This document shows, piece after piece, positions 1 to 8,719 of a stretch of 10,645 nucleotides of DNA. Below the pieces are notes generated by a model. The model searched no databases. It was not told where the DNA came from and was given only the letters and a program-made list of their open reading frames with translations. Both the position numbers and the translations under genes were made by a program. This stretch comes from Desulfobacterales bacterium (GTDB taxonomy: Bacteria > Desulfobacterota > Desulfobacteria > Desulfobacterales > JAFDCJ01): the NCBI GenBank assembly GCA_020345785.1, contig CP070771.1, positions 3,926,697 to 3,937,341 on the forward strand, written 5' to 3'. How positions within the stretch are numbered: the stretch's first letter is position 1; each line of letters begins with the position of its first letter.

Positions 1-2438
1 ACCTGATAGAAGCGATCAGAAAGGAAAAACCGGAAAATTTCTCCCAGGTCCCGGTTACGATTGAAGGCCAAGAAGTCCATAAAAAGCCTTTCAACTACTT
101 GATTGAATACCTCCCCATAAAAAAACGAATGGGGTTCAAAAAAATTAAGCTGTTCTATATATTTGACTTCGATGCTGCCTGGGCCTTTACCACTCCTGAT
201 GAGTTTGAACAGATCGTCTATCAGCGGATGTTGGAAGAATACCCGGAAAGTAACCATCCGGGAATTCAGGACCTAAGCTCACCCAACGATTTGCTTCAGT
301 TATTGGTTGAAAATAATGTTGCTGTCTCCACCCATGAGGATGATCAGGGCGTTGTGTTGTTTCTGCGGGGCGGAATGGATCTCGCGAAGATGATCTCTTT
401 CGAAGGCGCTATTGGGCTGATGCTCAGCGAACAGAAGGGCTTTCGAACCGGCTATTCGATCAAAGGCAAGCTGTTCAACTGGATTGAGACCGCCTCGTTC
501 TTTTTTCTTAAAATAAACCCCGCCGATAGACAGGAGATGATCAGAGTTCTCGGTTCAACCTACCTTAAGGTCTTTGAGCGGGATGTTTTGAAAGGGAGGA
601 TTGAATTAACTACTGAATTAAATAGTAGAAAATTAATACTGCAGGGGATGCTGGACGCCTTCCCGGCAGGCTTCCCGATACAACTCAAAGGTTTTGTAAA
701 TGGTGACTTCAACGACAAAATCATTAGATACGACAGCCATGCCGGCCTGCAACTGGGTTTGTTCAGCGCCCAAGCCGGGCTCAAAATTCACATCGACAAA
801 GGCAAACTGCTTTTTTCAAGTGACTTAATTTTTGCCAATTCCTTCTGGCACTTTTCCATAGAACACAAGAAAGAGAATGCCCAGGAATGGTTCAGGGCGG
901 ATCTAGCGGCCAACGCCTTTAACCTACTGGCACTGGAAGGCCACCTGCGCTTCAGGCGCGACACCCGCCGCCTGCAGTTGCTGGGAATGGTATCCCTGGA
1001 CTTTCCGGCGTTGAAAATTTTGAGTGTTCAGCTGGATTATGCCGGGGAATTTAATGCCGCGACCGGCTTCCTGAGCCTGAGTGCCCAGCTGGGGGGCAAT
1101 TCTTATATTCTCTCCGAAAACTGCCGGCCGACGGGGGGAGCTGCCTTCTGCATCTGGTTTAATAAAGACCCCAGGGGTGACGCTGAAGCCGGCGAAAAAG
1201 CCGTATCCGGGCCTCGGGCCGGCGATTTTGTATTGACCCTGGGCGGGTATCATCCCAACTTTCGCTTGCCGGCGCATTATCCCCGGGTGCCCCGTTTGGG
1301 GATTAACTGGGAAATCGATCCCTATACCCATATTCGCGGCGAAGCCTATTTCGCCATGACGCCCCTGGCCGTCATGGCTGGTGCCAAACTGGATCTGGTT
1401 TACCAGCGCGGCAACATCCGGGCCTGGTTCCTGGCTTATGCCGATTTTCTCTGTCAGTGGAAGCCGCTTTATTATGATGCCAAAATCGCCGTGAGCGTGG
1501 GCGCTTCCTACACGCTGCGGGTCGGGATTAGGGTGGCCGGCAAATTTATCGGCGTTACCAAAACCTTCAGCATTTCGATAAAAGCCCTTTTCCACCTGTA
1601 TGGCCCTCCGACCGGCGGACGGGTCGAGATTAAACTGCCGATTGTGACTATCGGTATTCATTTCGGGAAACCTTACGAACCGCCTAAACCTTTGGAAAAT
1701 TGGCAGGCGTTTAAAAAGCAGTTTTTTGATAATGATAAAAATGCAGCTGCCGGCGCTATTCTTCAGATAGTGCCGCAAAGCGGGGTTTCGACCATCAAAG
1801 AACTCGCTGACGGAAGTACAGCGTGGATCGCAAGGGCCGATGAGTTGAGCTTCATGGTCACGACAAAGGTGCCGGCCGGCAAAGTCAACGGGCATCCGGA
1901 ACCCGAAAAATTAATTAACATCAAACCGCTGAACAAAGTGAATATAGGTTCTGCTCTGACGGTCGGCCTCCTGCGGGACCGGGAAAAAATTGATGCATTT
2001 GAGATACAGCCTATCAAAAGCAATGTTCCGGCGGCCTTGTGGGGCTCGCCGGATGCCGATCTCCTGGACAGCGAGAAGGCATTGATACCAGAGGCGATCA
2101 CTGGATTGCATATTTTTCCCAAAGAAGCCGTCAGGGAGGCCTCGGCGCTGGAAATTATCGACCAAAACCTGGGGTATTCGGAAATTGAGGCAGCAAACGG
2201 GAAGAATAAGCTGCCCGATCCGGGTGTGGTGATTGCGCCTCGTTCGCCTGAACCCGGATCACTGGAGAAACTGGGGGAGGCAATCCGTGCTGCCACGTCA
2301 ACCAGAGAGACCGTCGCAAAAAAGCTACAGGATCTCAACTTATTTCCCAAGACGGATGATCTGGACTTCGCCTGGGAAAACCTTTGCCGTGAGATGAAAA
2401 CCGATTGGCGGCATTGGCCTGATATCATTGACCACTAG
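1..2438 (+). CDS. DUF6603-type large protein, C-terminal 811 residues (5' end outside window)
   Basis: The reading frame is open from position 3 to a TAG at 2436-2438 and has no convincing start inside the window. The TTG at 99 lies in continuous coding sequence, so the true start is upstream. I number residues from the first full codon at position 3. The central part carries motifs I recall from DUF6603: GGYHPNF at about 414-420, GEAYFAMTPLAVMAG at about 446-460, then an aromatic stretch ADFLCQWKPLYYDA and a glycine-rich KIAVSVGASYTL. About 250 residues before this alternate hydrophobic and polar positions in short strands, suggesting a beta-rich fold. The last 200 residues are more polar, with Pro-rich linkers. 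No signal peptide or membrane helix is visible in the part seen. DUF6603 has no established function. The protein is followed by two other giant proteins on the same strand, which suggests a shared complex. The family call is from memory of motifs and was not searched. Confidence 0.8.
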   Translation, partial: LIEAIRKEKPENFSQVPVTIEGQEVHKKPFNYLIEYLPIKKRMGFKKIKLFYIFDFDAAWAFTTPDEFEQIVYQRMLEEYPESNHPGIQDLSSPNDLLQLLVENNVAVSTHEDDQGVVLFLRGGMDLAKMISFEGAIGLMLSEQKGFRTGYSIKGKLFNWIETASFFFLKINPADRQEMIRVLGSTYLKVFERDVLKGRIELTTELNSRKLILQGMLDAFPAGFPIQLKGFVNGDFNDKIIRYDSHAGLQLGLFSAQAGLKIHIDKGKLLFSSDLIFANSFWHFSIEHKKENAQEWFRADLAANAFNLLALEGHLRFRRDTRRLQLLGMVSLDFPALKILSVQLDYAGEFNAATGFLSLSAQLGGNSYILSENCRPTGGAAFCIWFNKDPRGDAEAGEKAVSGPRAGDFVLTLGGYHPNFRLPAHYPRVPRLGINWEIDPYTHIRGEAYFAMTPLAVMAGAKLDLVYQRGNIRAWFLAYADFLCQWKPLYYDAKIAVSVGASYTLRVGIRVAGKFIGVTKTFSISIKALFHLYGPPTGGRVEIKLPIVTIGIHFGKPYEPPKPLENWQAFKKQFFDNDKNAAAGAILQIVPQSGVSTIKELADGSTAWIARADELSFMVTTKVPAGKVNGHPEPEKLINIKPLNKVNIGSALTVGLLRDREKIDAFEIQPIKSNVPAALWGSPDADLLDSEKALIPEAITGLHIFPKEAVREASALEIIDQNLGYSEIEAANGKNKLPDPGVVIAPRSPEPGSLEKLGEAIRAATSTRETVAKKLQDLNLFPKTDDLDFAWENLCREMKTDWRHWPDIIDH

Positions 2439-2450
2439 GTGCTGGCAGCG

Positions 2451-2478
2451 CGGTATCGACAATTTTTTGTCGATGCTG
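2451..2478 (+). other. Hairpin just after the DUF6603 gene
   Basis: A perfect 8-base inverted repeat, ATCGACAA (2455-2462) and TTGTCGAT (2467-2474), encloses a TTTT loop. The stem can extend outward to 2451/2478 with two G-C pairs and two G-T wobbles. It starts 12 bases after the stop codon. No T-run follows, so it is not a canonical Rho-independent terminator. It could stabilise the 3' end of the message, attenuate readthrough into the next gene, or be a degenerate repeat. Confidence 0.45.
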
Positions 2479-2499
2479 GCGAGTGAGCTGATTATTTAG

Positions 2500-2608
2500 A
2501 GGTGTCAGGTGTCAGAAGACAGAGGTCAGAAGACAGAAGCCAGAGAATATAAACTTCGACGGCCGGCGGCGCAGCTGACACCTGAAACCTCCCCGGAAAC
2601 CTGAAGCC
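2500..2608. repeat. Degenerate short-repeat block between genes 1 and 2
   Basis: The block opens with AGGTGTCAGGTGTCA. Two 14-base tandem units follow, GTCAGAAGACAGAG at 2511-2524 and GTCAGAAGACAGAA at 2525-2538. The 10-mer TCAGGTGTCA (2505-2514) is the exact reverse complement of TGACACCTGA (2576-2585), giving a possible long stem around a 61-base loop. Related phrases CCTGAAACCT (2581-2590) and GGAAACCTGAAG (2595-2606) follow. I recall similar degenerate phrases scattered between genes in deltaproteobacterial genomes. No protein-coding signal is visible in the block. Confidence 0.6.
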
Positions 2609-2629
2609 CGAACAAATGCCTAATGCCCG

Positions 2630-2635
2630 AAAAGG
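2630..2635 (+). promoter_or_regulatory. Ribosome binding site of the 800-residue gene
   Basis: AAAAGG lies 9 bases before the ATG at 2645. This is normal Shine-Dalgarno spacing and supports that start. Its presence means gene 2 can be initiated independently despite the repeat-filled gap upstream. Confidence 0.55.
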
Positions 2636-2644
2636 TAATTCCTG

Positions 2645-5047
2645 ATGGATGCCACGCCAAATAAAGATGACAGACCCATCCGGATGTGGAGTTTTTTCAA
2701 ACCGGCGCTCCAGGGAGGAGAGTATAAGATCTCGGTGGAACAGATGCTCCAGCTTTCAGACGCCGACATTAAAGCACTGCAGCAGAAGCTGTACATTGAT
2801 GCACCCCGCTTTGCGCTTGATCCCAGAGACATTCACTCGCTTTACCCGGCGCGCGACGCCGCGGGCAGCTTTGCCGGAGAACTTCCCCATATAGTATTTA
2901 CCAAACGCACCCTGCCCTGGGAGCGTCCGATTTCAGCAACGGCCACCGCTATGCCGGAAGACAATCCGCCGCCGGTTCCCTGGCTGGCGCTGGTTGTATT
3001 CGTGGAAGGAGAAGTTTCTGAGACTTTTACGACGACGATTAAAGATTATCTGCAAACTGATAATCCCAAAACGAAGATACCGCTCCGGGGTCAAATTTCT
3101 TCTGCCACCGAGCAGTTTATCAATAATCAGCAGCACTGCCAATACATAGAAGTCGCCCTGGAAGTCTTCCAGGCCCTTATGCCTCGCTTGAACGAGTTGC
3201 CCTTATTGGCTCATGTCCGCGAGGTCGACATGGATTATAAAGCCGATGTGGACATGCCCAGCCGGGGCGTCTTTTCCATTGTTATGGCCAACCGCTTGCC
3301 GCTGCCTGGCCGCAACCATATCGTCCATCTGGTATCCATCGAAGGGTGTGAAGATCTGCTGGATCATCAGGAAAATAAAGGTGCGACAGACACAGAAATT
3401 GTTCGTCTCATTTCCCTTGTCAGCTGGAGCTTCAAGTGCAGCGCGGGTTTGGGAAGTTTTAGGGAAATGGTCGGCCGTTTGTCCGAACAAGACCCTGAAG
3501 ACCTGCGGCTGGCTTTGCCCGCCGGCGATGAGATGGAAGCCAACGCGCGCCAGCGGCTGAAGAGCGGATATGTCCCCTTGCCCTATCACTTCATGAGCGG
3601 CGAGAACAGCTTTGCCTGGTACCGGGGGCCTGCAATACCGGCTCCGCACGACAGAACAGTGATGCAGCCGCCGGATGAAGCTTTATTCAGCGCATCGGCA
3701 GCCATGCGCTTCGACCGAACCACCGGTGCCTTTGACCAGACCTATGCCGCCGCCTGGCAACTGGGCCGCAGCCTGGCCCTGGCGGACCCCCAATTCGGAC
3801 CCCGGTTGATGGGGTTGAGAAGAAAAGCCCACCAGGTCTGGGATAAATTTTGCGACATTATGTTTTTTGTGGGTTCCGACAAGCTGACAGTAGAAATAGA
3901 TGAACTTGTACCGTTAGCGAGGAAACTGGCCGAGGGCGAAGTTGATATGCAAGCGGTGGATAAATTTCTGGAAAACGCATTAAAGGGTTTAATCGGCCGG
4001 ATCGATGTTGCCGTCGAAAAGATGACCGGCGGCAGTTATGACACGCTGCAGGTCAGCGATTTGCTGCAGATGGACTTTGACAAAGACCGGGCGGATGCGT
4101 TCCAGAATGACACCCGCTCGGGCCTCTTCGATTTGATATTCAAGGTTGTCGAAAGGGTGCTGATTCCTTTAAGAGAAAGACTCGGCGCCGGTTTACTTGG
4201 CAGCCTGAAGGATCAGTTGGATCTTCTATCCGGTATCTATAAACTGGCGTTATCGAAGCTGATAGACCGGATGGCTGACAAGGTGCTGAAGCCGCAACTG
4301 GTACACGAACTGGAAGCCGTCTATCAATGGATGGATAATTTATCCCTCACCGATATTCCATTTAATTATCTGGTTGCCCATCCGGATCTTTTGCCGCCGG
4401 AATCTTTGCGATTTTTCTATGTCGATGAATTCTGGTGGTATGCGCTGTTTGACGGGGCGGCCAGCCTGGGGCTTCATTCCAGCATTGATGAAGCGCTATA
4501 CCAGGTGATGAGAAAGAGATTTCTCGGACGCTGGATTGAGAAAAACTTTAAAAGCAGGCGCCATCAATGGGGCTTGATCCTTCGTTCCAGCTTGGTCGGC
4601 ATGTGGTCCGGCATCGAGTTTTATGTCTACGAAGAAAAAAAACTCATTCGGCCTTTGATTACGCGGAAATTAGGTGAGGACCTTATATTATTTCTGTTTG
4701 AGCATGTGCCGGATTCCCTCGAGCTGCGCGAGCCCAAAGAAGGGTTACGGTTTGGTGTCGACGAGGTCAGCTATCCGACCCCGTCCGAAGATGGAAAGAG
4801 CGGCCCATTCGCGATGGCGACCGTTTCCGAAAAATATGCGTTCGGCAGCAACCAAGCCGGAAAATCCACCGGCAAGGCAATCACCCTGATGTTCAGACAA
4901 AACGGCGCAAGATGGCAGAACGTTTTGGATATCGCGGAAACGGTAAAAAAACGTCCAATTGCCGGCAGCGCTGAGTTTGCCCTGCAATTGATCAAAAAAC
5001 CCGAACGACTGATTTTAGAGGCGCCCAAAAATGTTAACCGCAAATAA
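2645..5047 (+). CDS. Uncharacterised 800-residue protein of the DUF6603-linked cassette
   Basis: ATG start with AAAAGG 9 bases upstream; TAA stop at 5045-5047. I know no named function. Motifs that I recall as conserved in large bacterial proteins neighbouring DUF6603 genes are, in order: PHIVFTKRTLPWERP (81-95), PWLALVVF (112-119), NRLPLPG (216-222) followed by HLVSIEG (228-234), GENSFAWYRGPAIP (319-332), FDQTYAAAWQLGRSLAL (363-379), LLPPESLRFFYVDEFWW (582-598) and ALFDGAASLG (600-609). Residues about 480-570 are mostly amphipathic helix. The C-terminal 100 residues are basic. There is no signal peptide, no clear membrane segment and no nucleotide-binding or catalytic motif, so a cytoplasmic structural or assembly role is my inference. 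The end overlaps the next gene by 17 bases, so the two products are probably made together. It is confidently a real gene; its role is unknown. Confidence 0.9.
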   Translation: MDATPNKDDRPIRMWSFFKPALQGGEYKISVEQMLQLSDADIKALQQKLYIDAPRFALDPRDIHSLYPARDAAGSFAGELPHIVFTKRTLPWERPISATATAMPEDNPPPVPWLALVVFVEGEVSETFTTTIKDYLQTDNPKTKIPLRGQISSATEQFINNQQHCQYIEVALEVFQALMPRLNELPLLAHVREVDMDYKADVDMPSRGVFSIVMANRLPLPGRNHIVHLVSIEGCEDLLDHQENKGATDTEIVRLISLVSWSFKCSAGLGSFREMVGRLSEQDPEDLRLALPAGDEMEANARQRLKSGYVPLPYHFMSGENSFAWYRGPAIPAPHDRTVMQPPDEALFSASAAMRFDRTTGAFDQTYAAAWQLGRSLALADPQFGPRLMGLRRKAHQVWDKFCDIMFFVGSDKLTVEIDELVPLARKLAEGEVDMQAVDKFLENALKGLIGRIDVAVEKMTGGSYDTLQVSDLLQMDFDKDRADAFQNDTRSGLFDLIFKVVERVLIPLRERLGAGLLGSLKDQLDLLSGIYKLALSKLIDRMADKVLKPQLVHELEAVYQWMDNLSLTDIPFNYLVAHPDLLPPESLRFFYVDEFWWYALFDGAASLGLHSSIDEALYQVMRKRFLGRWIEKNFKSRRHQWGLILRSSLVGMWSGIEFYVYEEKKLIRPLITRKLGEDLILFLFEHVPDSLELREPKEGLRFGVDEVSYPTPSEDGKSGPFAMATVSEKYAFGSNQAGKSTGKAITLMFRQNGARWQNVLDIAETVKKRPIAGSAEFALQLIKKPERLILEAPKNVNRK
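5017..5021 (+). promoter_or_regulatory. Ribosome binding site of the 1219-residue gene, inside gene 2
   Basis: AGAGG lies 9 bases before the ATG at 5031 and within the last codons of the preceding gene, which stops at 5047. The 17-base overlap in a different frame suggests translational coupling, with ribosomes finishing gene 2 helping initiation of gene 3. Confidence 0.55.
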
Positions 5048-8000
5048 TACCCTTGTGGTGCCGATTCGTCTGGAGGCGCTGGCGGTCAACAGCAGTTTCA
5101 AAGACAAGCCGGTAAGGCGCTGGTGCATGAATTACCACCGGCTGCTGCGCCAAAACAACCCTGAGGCGCCGCCGTTCAGTGAGGAAATTGAAGCGGCTTA
5201 TTTTGATAATCCGCAACATTGGGGCGTGTATCTGCATTGGTTTGTACCGGAGGCTTTAAGAAGAGGTGGCCAAAAAGACGACGACCAAAAAGACGCGGAC
5301 CAAAAAAACGAGAACCAGAAAATAGACAACCAAGCCGGTTTTCGGCCGCTGCCCAATCGTTGGCTGGTTGCCAGACAATTTAAAAAAGACGATTCCGACG
5401 ATAGTCTTGGCTTCAAATTCTGGCTGATCAAAAGTGACGAAATTGACGCCGGGAACGACGGCGGATCTGCCTTCGCCTACATCAACAACGATCACAAGGT
5501 TCAGGTCACAAGGCTTGGAAAAAGCTATGAATTGAAAAGTTTGGAAAAACTGGGGAAAATCGAATCAGAAAAGGTAGACACGGGCGGTGAAGACCCTTAC
5601 CCTCGGTCTTTAAAAGACGGTCGCGTGGTCTCGCCCCGGTCACTGAATGCGCTTGGATTCGGCGATGTCAATTTCCTGGCCTATCAACCGTTCGTAAATG
5701 ATGTGTTTTCGTTTCATGATGATTTGAATGACATCCGCGAGGGGGAGAAATTAATAAATGAAGGTTTATTGAGCTATTTCATTGCCGGTTGGTATTCTGA
5801 TCCCGTCGACGACGTGCTTTACCGGAAAACGGCGGGAGATATTGTTAAGATCCTCGATGACCTGAACTGGACCGTAAAAGATCCGGCTTCCGAAGCAAAA
5901 AAAGAGTCAGCCGGGATCGAAGGCCTCACCCATCTCAACCGGACCATTTATTACGGCCGGCGATACCGAGTCGATTGGCAGAAGGCAACCCACATTGTCG
6001 ATGCCCTCAAGGGTGAGGATCTGCAGGTCGTTTTCGGCAACAATGCGCTGGATGCCATGCTGGCCTTGCTGGAAAAAACCGCTTACGGGGGGGCTGTCAA
6101 CTGGGGTGCCTTACAATTTTTAAGACTATTCATTTACGGGCAATTACCGTTGTTAAAAGAGCCGGGGGGCTTCGTACGCCTTAACCAGGAGATACGCAAA
6201 ACATGGTTTAAAGCCAGATCCGGCGGCCGGTGCTGGGTTTTGGAGCCGATAGACCAGCTCGATAAAAAAGAATCGGAAGTTAAAGACGAAGCCAAAGCGC
6301 TCCTCGCAAAAATCAATGCCCGACAGGAAGAAATCGAAGGGACCCAAATGGAACTGGAACAGCTGCAGAAGCTTCTCTATGACACCTGGTGGCAACTTAA
6401 TGCAAAAAATAACAATGTCGGAGATGAGCCGGTCAATCCTGAACCCATTAAAAAGCAGATTGAGGAACTGAAAAACTGTGCCTTGGCAGAAAAAATCAGG
6501 CTGAAGCAGAAAGACTCAGACAAAATAGCACTCGATATCAAAGATTTATTCAGGAGGTTGTTACATACACTTTCCAGCAGCCAGGCAGGTCCAAATGCCT
6601 TACCAGCCGATGTCCTTGAAATACAAAAAAAGCTGCATGAAAACCATGGTCTTATCGAAAAGGCCAAGCCGACCTTTTGCAAACCCCACGACCCTACCAT
6701 TCTCATTGCAGGTCTGGATCTCAAAGAGTCCGCTGAGACGGATGAATCACTCATATGTCAGCTACCGTCTCATCTTAATTTCTCCGACCAATTGAAGTTG
6801 CCGGACAAAATTTGTGACGACTTATTGATCGCCCTTTTAAAAGACTTCGTCGCTCGGCAGGATCAGGATGCCTGTCAATGGGAGCAGCCCTGGAATCCGT
6901 TTTTTCTTGAATGGGAAGCAGAATGGTTGGCCCTGCCGTTCAGCAACGGCGATGGCCGCTATTGGGAATACATCGGGTTCGACTATGAGTATCAGCCGGA
7001 CCGTGCGCCGGGCGGTGGATTAACGCCAAATGGCGGACAGATTCTCATGGGTCGCACGTTTTTGACCCCCCAAAACAATCAATTGCTGCAGCATCAATTG
7101 GAAAATCTCAAGGCCATGATACTCGATGAGGAAAAAGATAAACTTCAAGTGCAAACAGATAAACCTCAAAAGGCAGGCGCTAAACCTGAAGGCCCTTTAC
7201 AGCAATTCGTGGAGTTCGTCGACCAAATAGCTCGCCGGCGGCTTTTATCCCAGAGCCTACTGGATTTTAATAATCAGCTGCAGATGCGCAACAGCCAGCT
7301 TAGCATTATACCCCAGGATGAGGCCCTCGCAGAGTTGATCGGGGAGCAATACCAAAACCAGCCCATAACTTCATCCCCGGGACCTTTTGAGTGTCAGGGA
7401 ATTCGGCAGGGGCATTTCAAAATCAACAAACTGCAGGTGTATGATGGATTCGGACAGTGCCTGGTTCTGGTGGGCTCGCGAGGCCTTAAAGACAGGGAGA
7501 CGTTTGCACCGATCAAGGATAACAATTTAACACCGGGTGAACACACTTTAAATTCGAGCCGAATGATCGAACTCAAACCGCGAATCCTGGAGTACACCCG
7601 TTTACGATTTGATTTGGTAGCTACCGATGAAAAAGAAGATACTGAAGATAAGCATAAGATCGTAGATATCCACCACGATGCTAATCCGATCGTGGGTTGG
7701 GTTCTTTATAATCACCTGGATAAAAGTTTGGTTCTGTTTGATGAGCGGGGTGAGCACCTGGGAGAGCTAAGAGTTGTTCATGATAAAGTAACTAAAATTG
7801 ACCTTGACCAAGACATTAACCAGGCTTTTCAACATGTTATTTCCCAGATTCCAACCAATTCGCAAATTTTCAACCTTTTTCTCAACGTCATCGACGAAAC
7901 CCTGTGGACCATCGAACCCAATGCGAGTTTGCAGGAACAACACCTGGCCGTTTGGGTAGGCCGTCCCCTGGCGCTTGTTCGTGCCCGCTTGAAATTTGAG

Positions 8001-8690
8001 GTCTACGGCATCGAGCAAAATCAATTCGACCGCGTTGCAGAACTGGCAGGTGATATACCACTGACCGGCCCTGAAAATCCTGTCTACCTGGCGCGAAAAC
8101 AACAGCAATTTCAGAATTTTGATTTCAATATCAGACTTGGCAGCCGCGGAATTCGTCAGGACGGGCTGATCGGCTATTTTCTGGATGACGTCTTGGATCA
8201 CGTCTTTTATTCGGTGCACGATTTGAAAGCCATTCCTCCTCAATACGCCGAATTCATCAAACCCATCAAAGAGGGCAACTTGATCCGCCTAAAATTTTCA
8301 GAACCATTATATTTGACGCTGCTCGTCGATCCCAGGGCGGCCGTTTACGCGCAAACAGGAATTCTACCCTATACCTCGCTTCGCTTGCCGGAGCGTCTGG
8401 TAAACCAGGCCCTGGAAAAGATCCAGGTGAACTTCCGCTACCACTGCCTGCTAACCAGCCTGCAGCAGGCAGCTGAACCCGGCGGGCGCGGCCTGGTTAG
8501 TCTTCCGCTTCCCGCCCTGCGCAGAGGAACCTGGGAGTGGATTGAAAACGGCCAACGAAAATTCGACATACAGGGTCTACCGGCCGCACCCAAATTACCG
8601 GCTGAATCGGCCCTGCTTAGGGACGGCCGGTTAGCCCTGCTGGATCCATTTCACGAAGAGAAGAAGGCCGGTGGAAAAAAAGAAAAATAG
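5031..8690 (+). CDS. Uncharacterised 1219-residue protein of the DUF6603-linked cassette
   Basis: ATG start with AGAGG 9 bases upstream; the stop is a double TAG at 8688-8693. I recognise an unnamed family by remembered motifs: GVYLHWFVPEALRRG (65-79), PLPNRWLVAR (106-115), VVFGNNALDAMLALL (333-347), PWNPFFLEWEAEW (620-632), GRTFLTP (674-680), IRQGHFKINKLQVYDGFGQ (791-809), LLVDPRAAVYAQTGILP (1097-1113) and a WEWIE near the end. The first two motifs are separated by a four-unit repeat linker (81-100). Residues about 405-515 are rich in Lys, Glu and Leu and look like a coiled coil broken by a Pro-containing turn. The C-terminus is a Lys/Glu tail. No signal peptide, membrane segment or catalytic motif is visible. 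Co-translation with gene 2 suggests the two proteins interact. Biochemical role unknown. Confidence 0.9.
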   Translation: MLTANNTLVVPIRLEALAVNSSFKDKPVRRWCMNYHRLLRQNNPEAPPFSEEIEAAYFDNPQHWGVYLHWFVPEALRRGGQKDDDQKDADQKNENQKIDNQAGFRPLPNRWLVARQFKKDDSDDSLGFKFWLIKSDEIDAGNDGGSAFAYINNDHKVQVTRLGKSYELKSLEKLGKIESEKVDTGGEDPYPRSLKDGRVVSPRSLNALGFGDVNFLAYQPFVNDVFSFHDDLNDIREGEKLINEGLLSYFIAGWYSDPVDDVLYRKTAGDIVKILDDLNWTVKDPASEAKKESAGIEGLTHLNRTIYYGRRYRVDWQKATHIVDALKGEDLQVVFGNNALDAMLALLEKTAYGGAVNWGALQFLRLFIYGQLPLLKEPGGFVRLNQEIRKTWFKARSGGRCWVLEPIDQLDKKESEVKDEAKALLAKINARQEEIEGTQMELEQLQKLLYDTWWQLNAKNNNVGDEPVNPEPIKKQIEELKNCALAEKIRLKQKDSDKIALDIKDLFRRLLHTLSSSQAGPNALPADVLEIQKKLHENHGLIEKAKPTFCKPHDPTILIAGLDLKESAETDESLICQLPSHLNFSDQLKLPDKICDDLLIALLKDFVARQDQDACQWEQPWNPFFLEWEAEWLALPFSNGDGRYWEYIGFDYEYQPDRAPGGGLTPNGGQILMGRTFLTPQNNQLLQHQLENLKAMILDEEKDKLQVQTDKPQKAGAKPEGPLQQFVEFVDQIARRRLLSQSLLDFNNQLQMRNSQLSIIPQDEALAELIGEQYQNQPITSSPGPFECQGIRQGHFKINKLQVYDGFGQCLVLVGSRGLKDRETFAPIKDNNLTPGEHTLNSSRMIELKPRILEYTRLRFDLVATDEKEDTEDKHKIVDIHHDANPIVGWVLYNHLDKSLVLFDERGEHLGELRVVHDKVTKIDLDQDINQAFQHVISQIPTNSQIFNLFLNVIDETLWTIEPNASLQEQHLAVWVGRPLALVRARLKFEVYGIEQNQFDRVAELAGDIPLTGPENPVYLARKQQQFQNFDFNIRLGSRGIRQDGLIGYFLDDVLDHVFYSVHDLKAIPPQYAEFIKPIKEGNLIRLKFSEPLYLTLLVDPRAAVYAQTGILPYTSLRLPERLVNQALEKIQVNFRYHCLLTSLQQAAEPGGRGLVSLPLPALRRGTWEWIENGQRKFDIQGLPAAPKLPAESALLRDGRLALLDPFHEEKKAGGKKEK
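5271..5330 (+). repeat. Four-unit 15-base in-frame tandem repeat in gene 3
   Basis: Four 15-base units, each beginning CAAAAA or CAGAAA, run head to tail and encode QKDDD, QKDAD, QKNEN and QKIDN (residues 81-100). Units 1 and 2 differ at two bases; later units have diverged. The array sits between two conserved motifs and forms a charged, flexible linker. Because 15 is a multiple of 3, unit gain or loss would keep the frame. Confidence 0.85.
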
Positions 8691-8719
8691 TAGCGTTCGA
8701 GGCGTAAGTATAAAGAATC

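Noticed and set aside
99..101. TTG at 99 as the start of the DUF6603 gene
   Set aside because: The same frame is open and coding-like back to the window edge, and no ribosome site precedes the TTG.
610..627. CTACT/AGTAG inverted repeat in an AT-rich patch of gene 1
   Set aside because: Five-base stem around a nine-base AT-rich loop inside coding sequence; expected by chance.
924..1895. A 323-codon open frame on the - strand inside the DUF6603 gene
   Set aside because: Its translation is low in recognisable structure and lies antisense to a well-supported family protein; it is a by-product of codon bias on the other strand.
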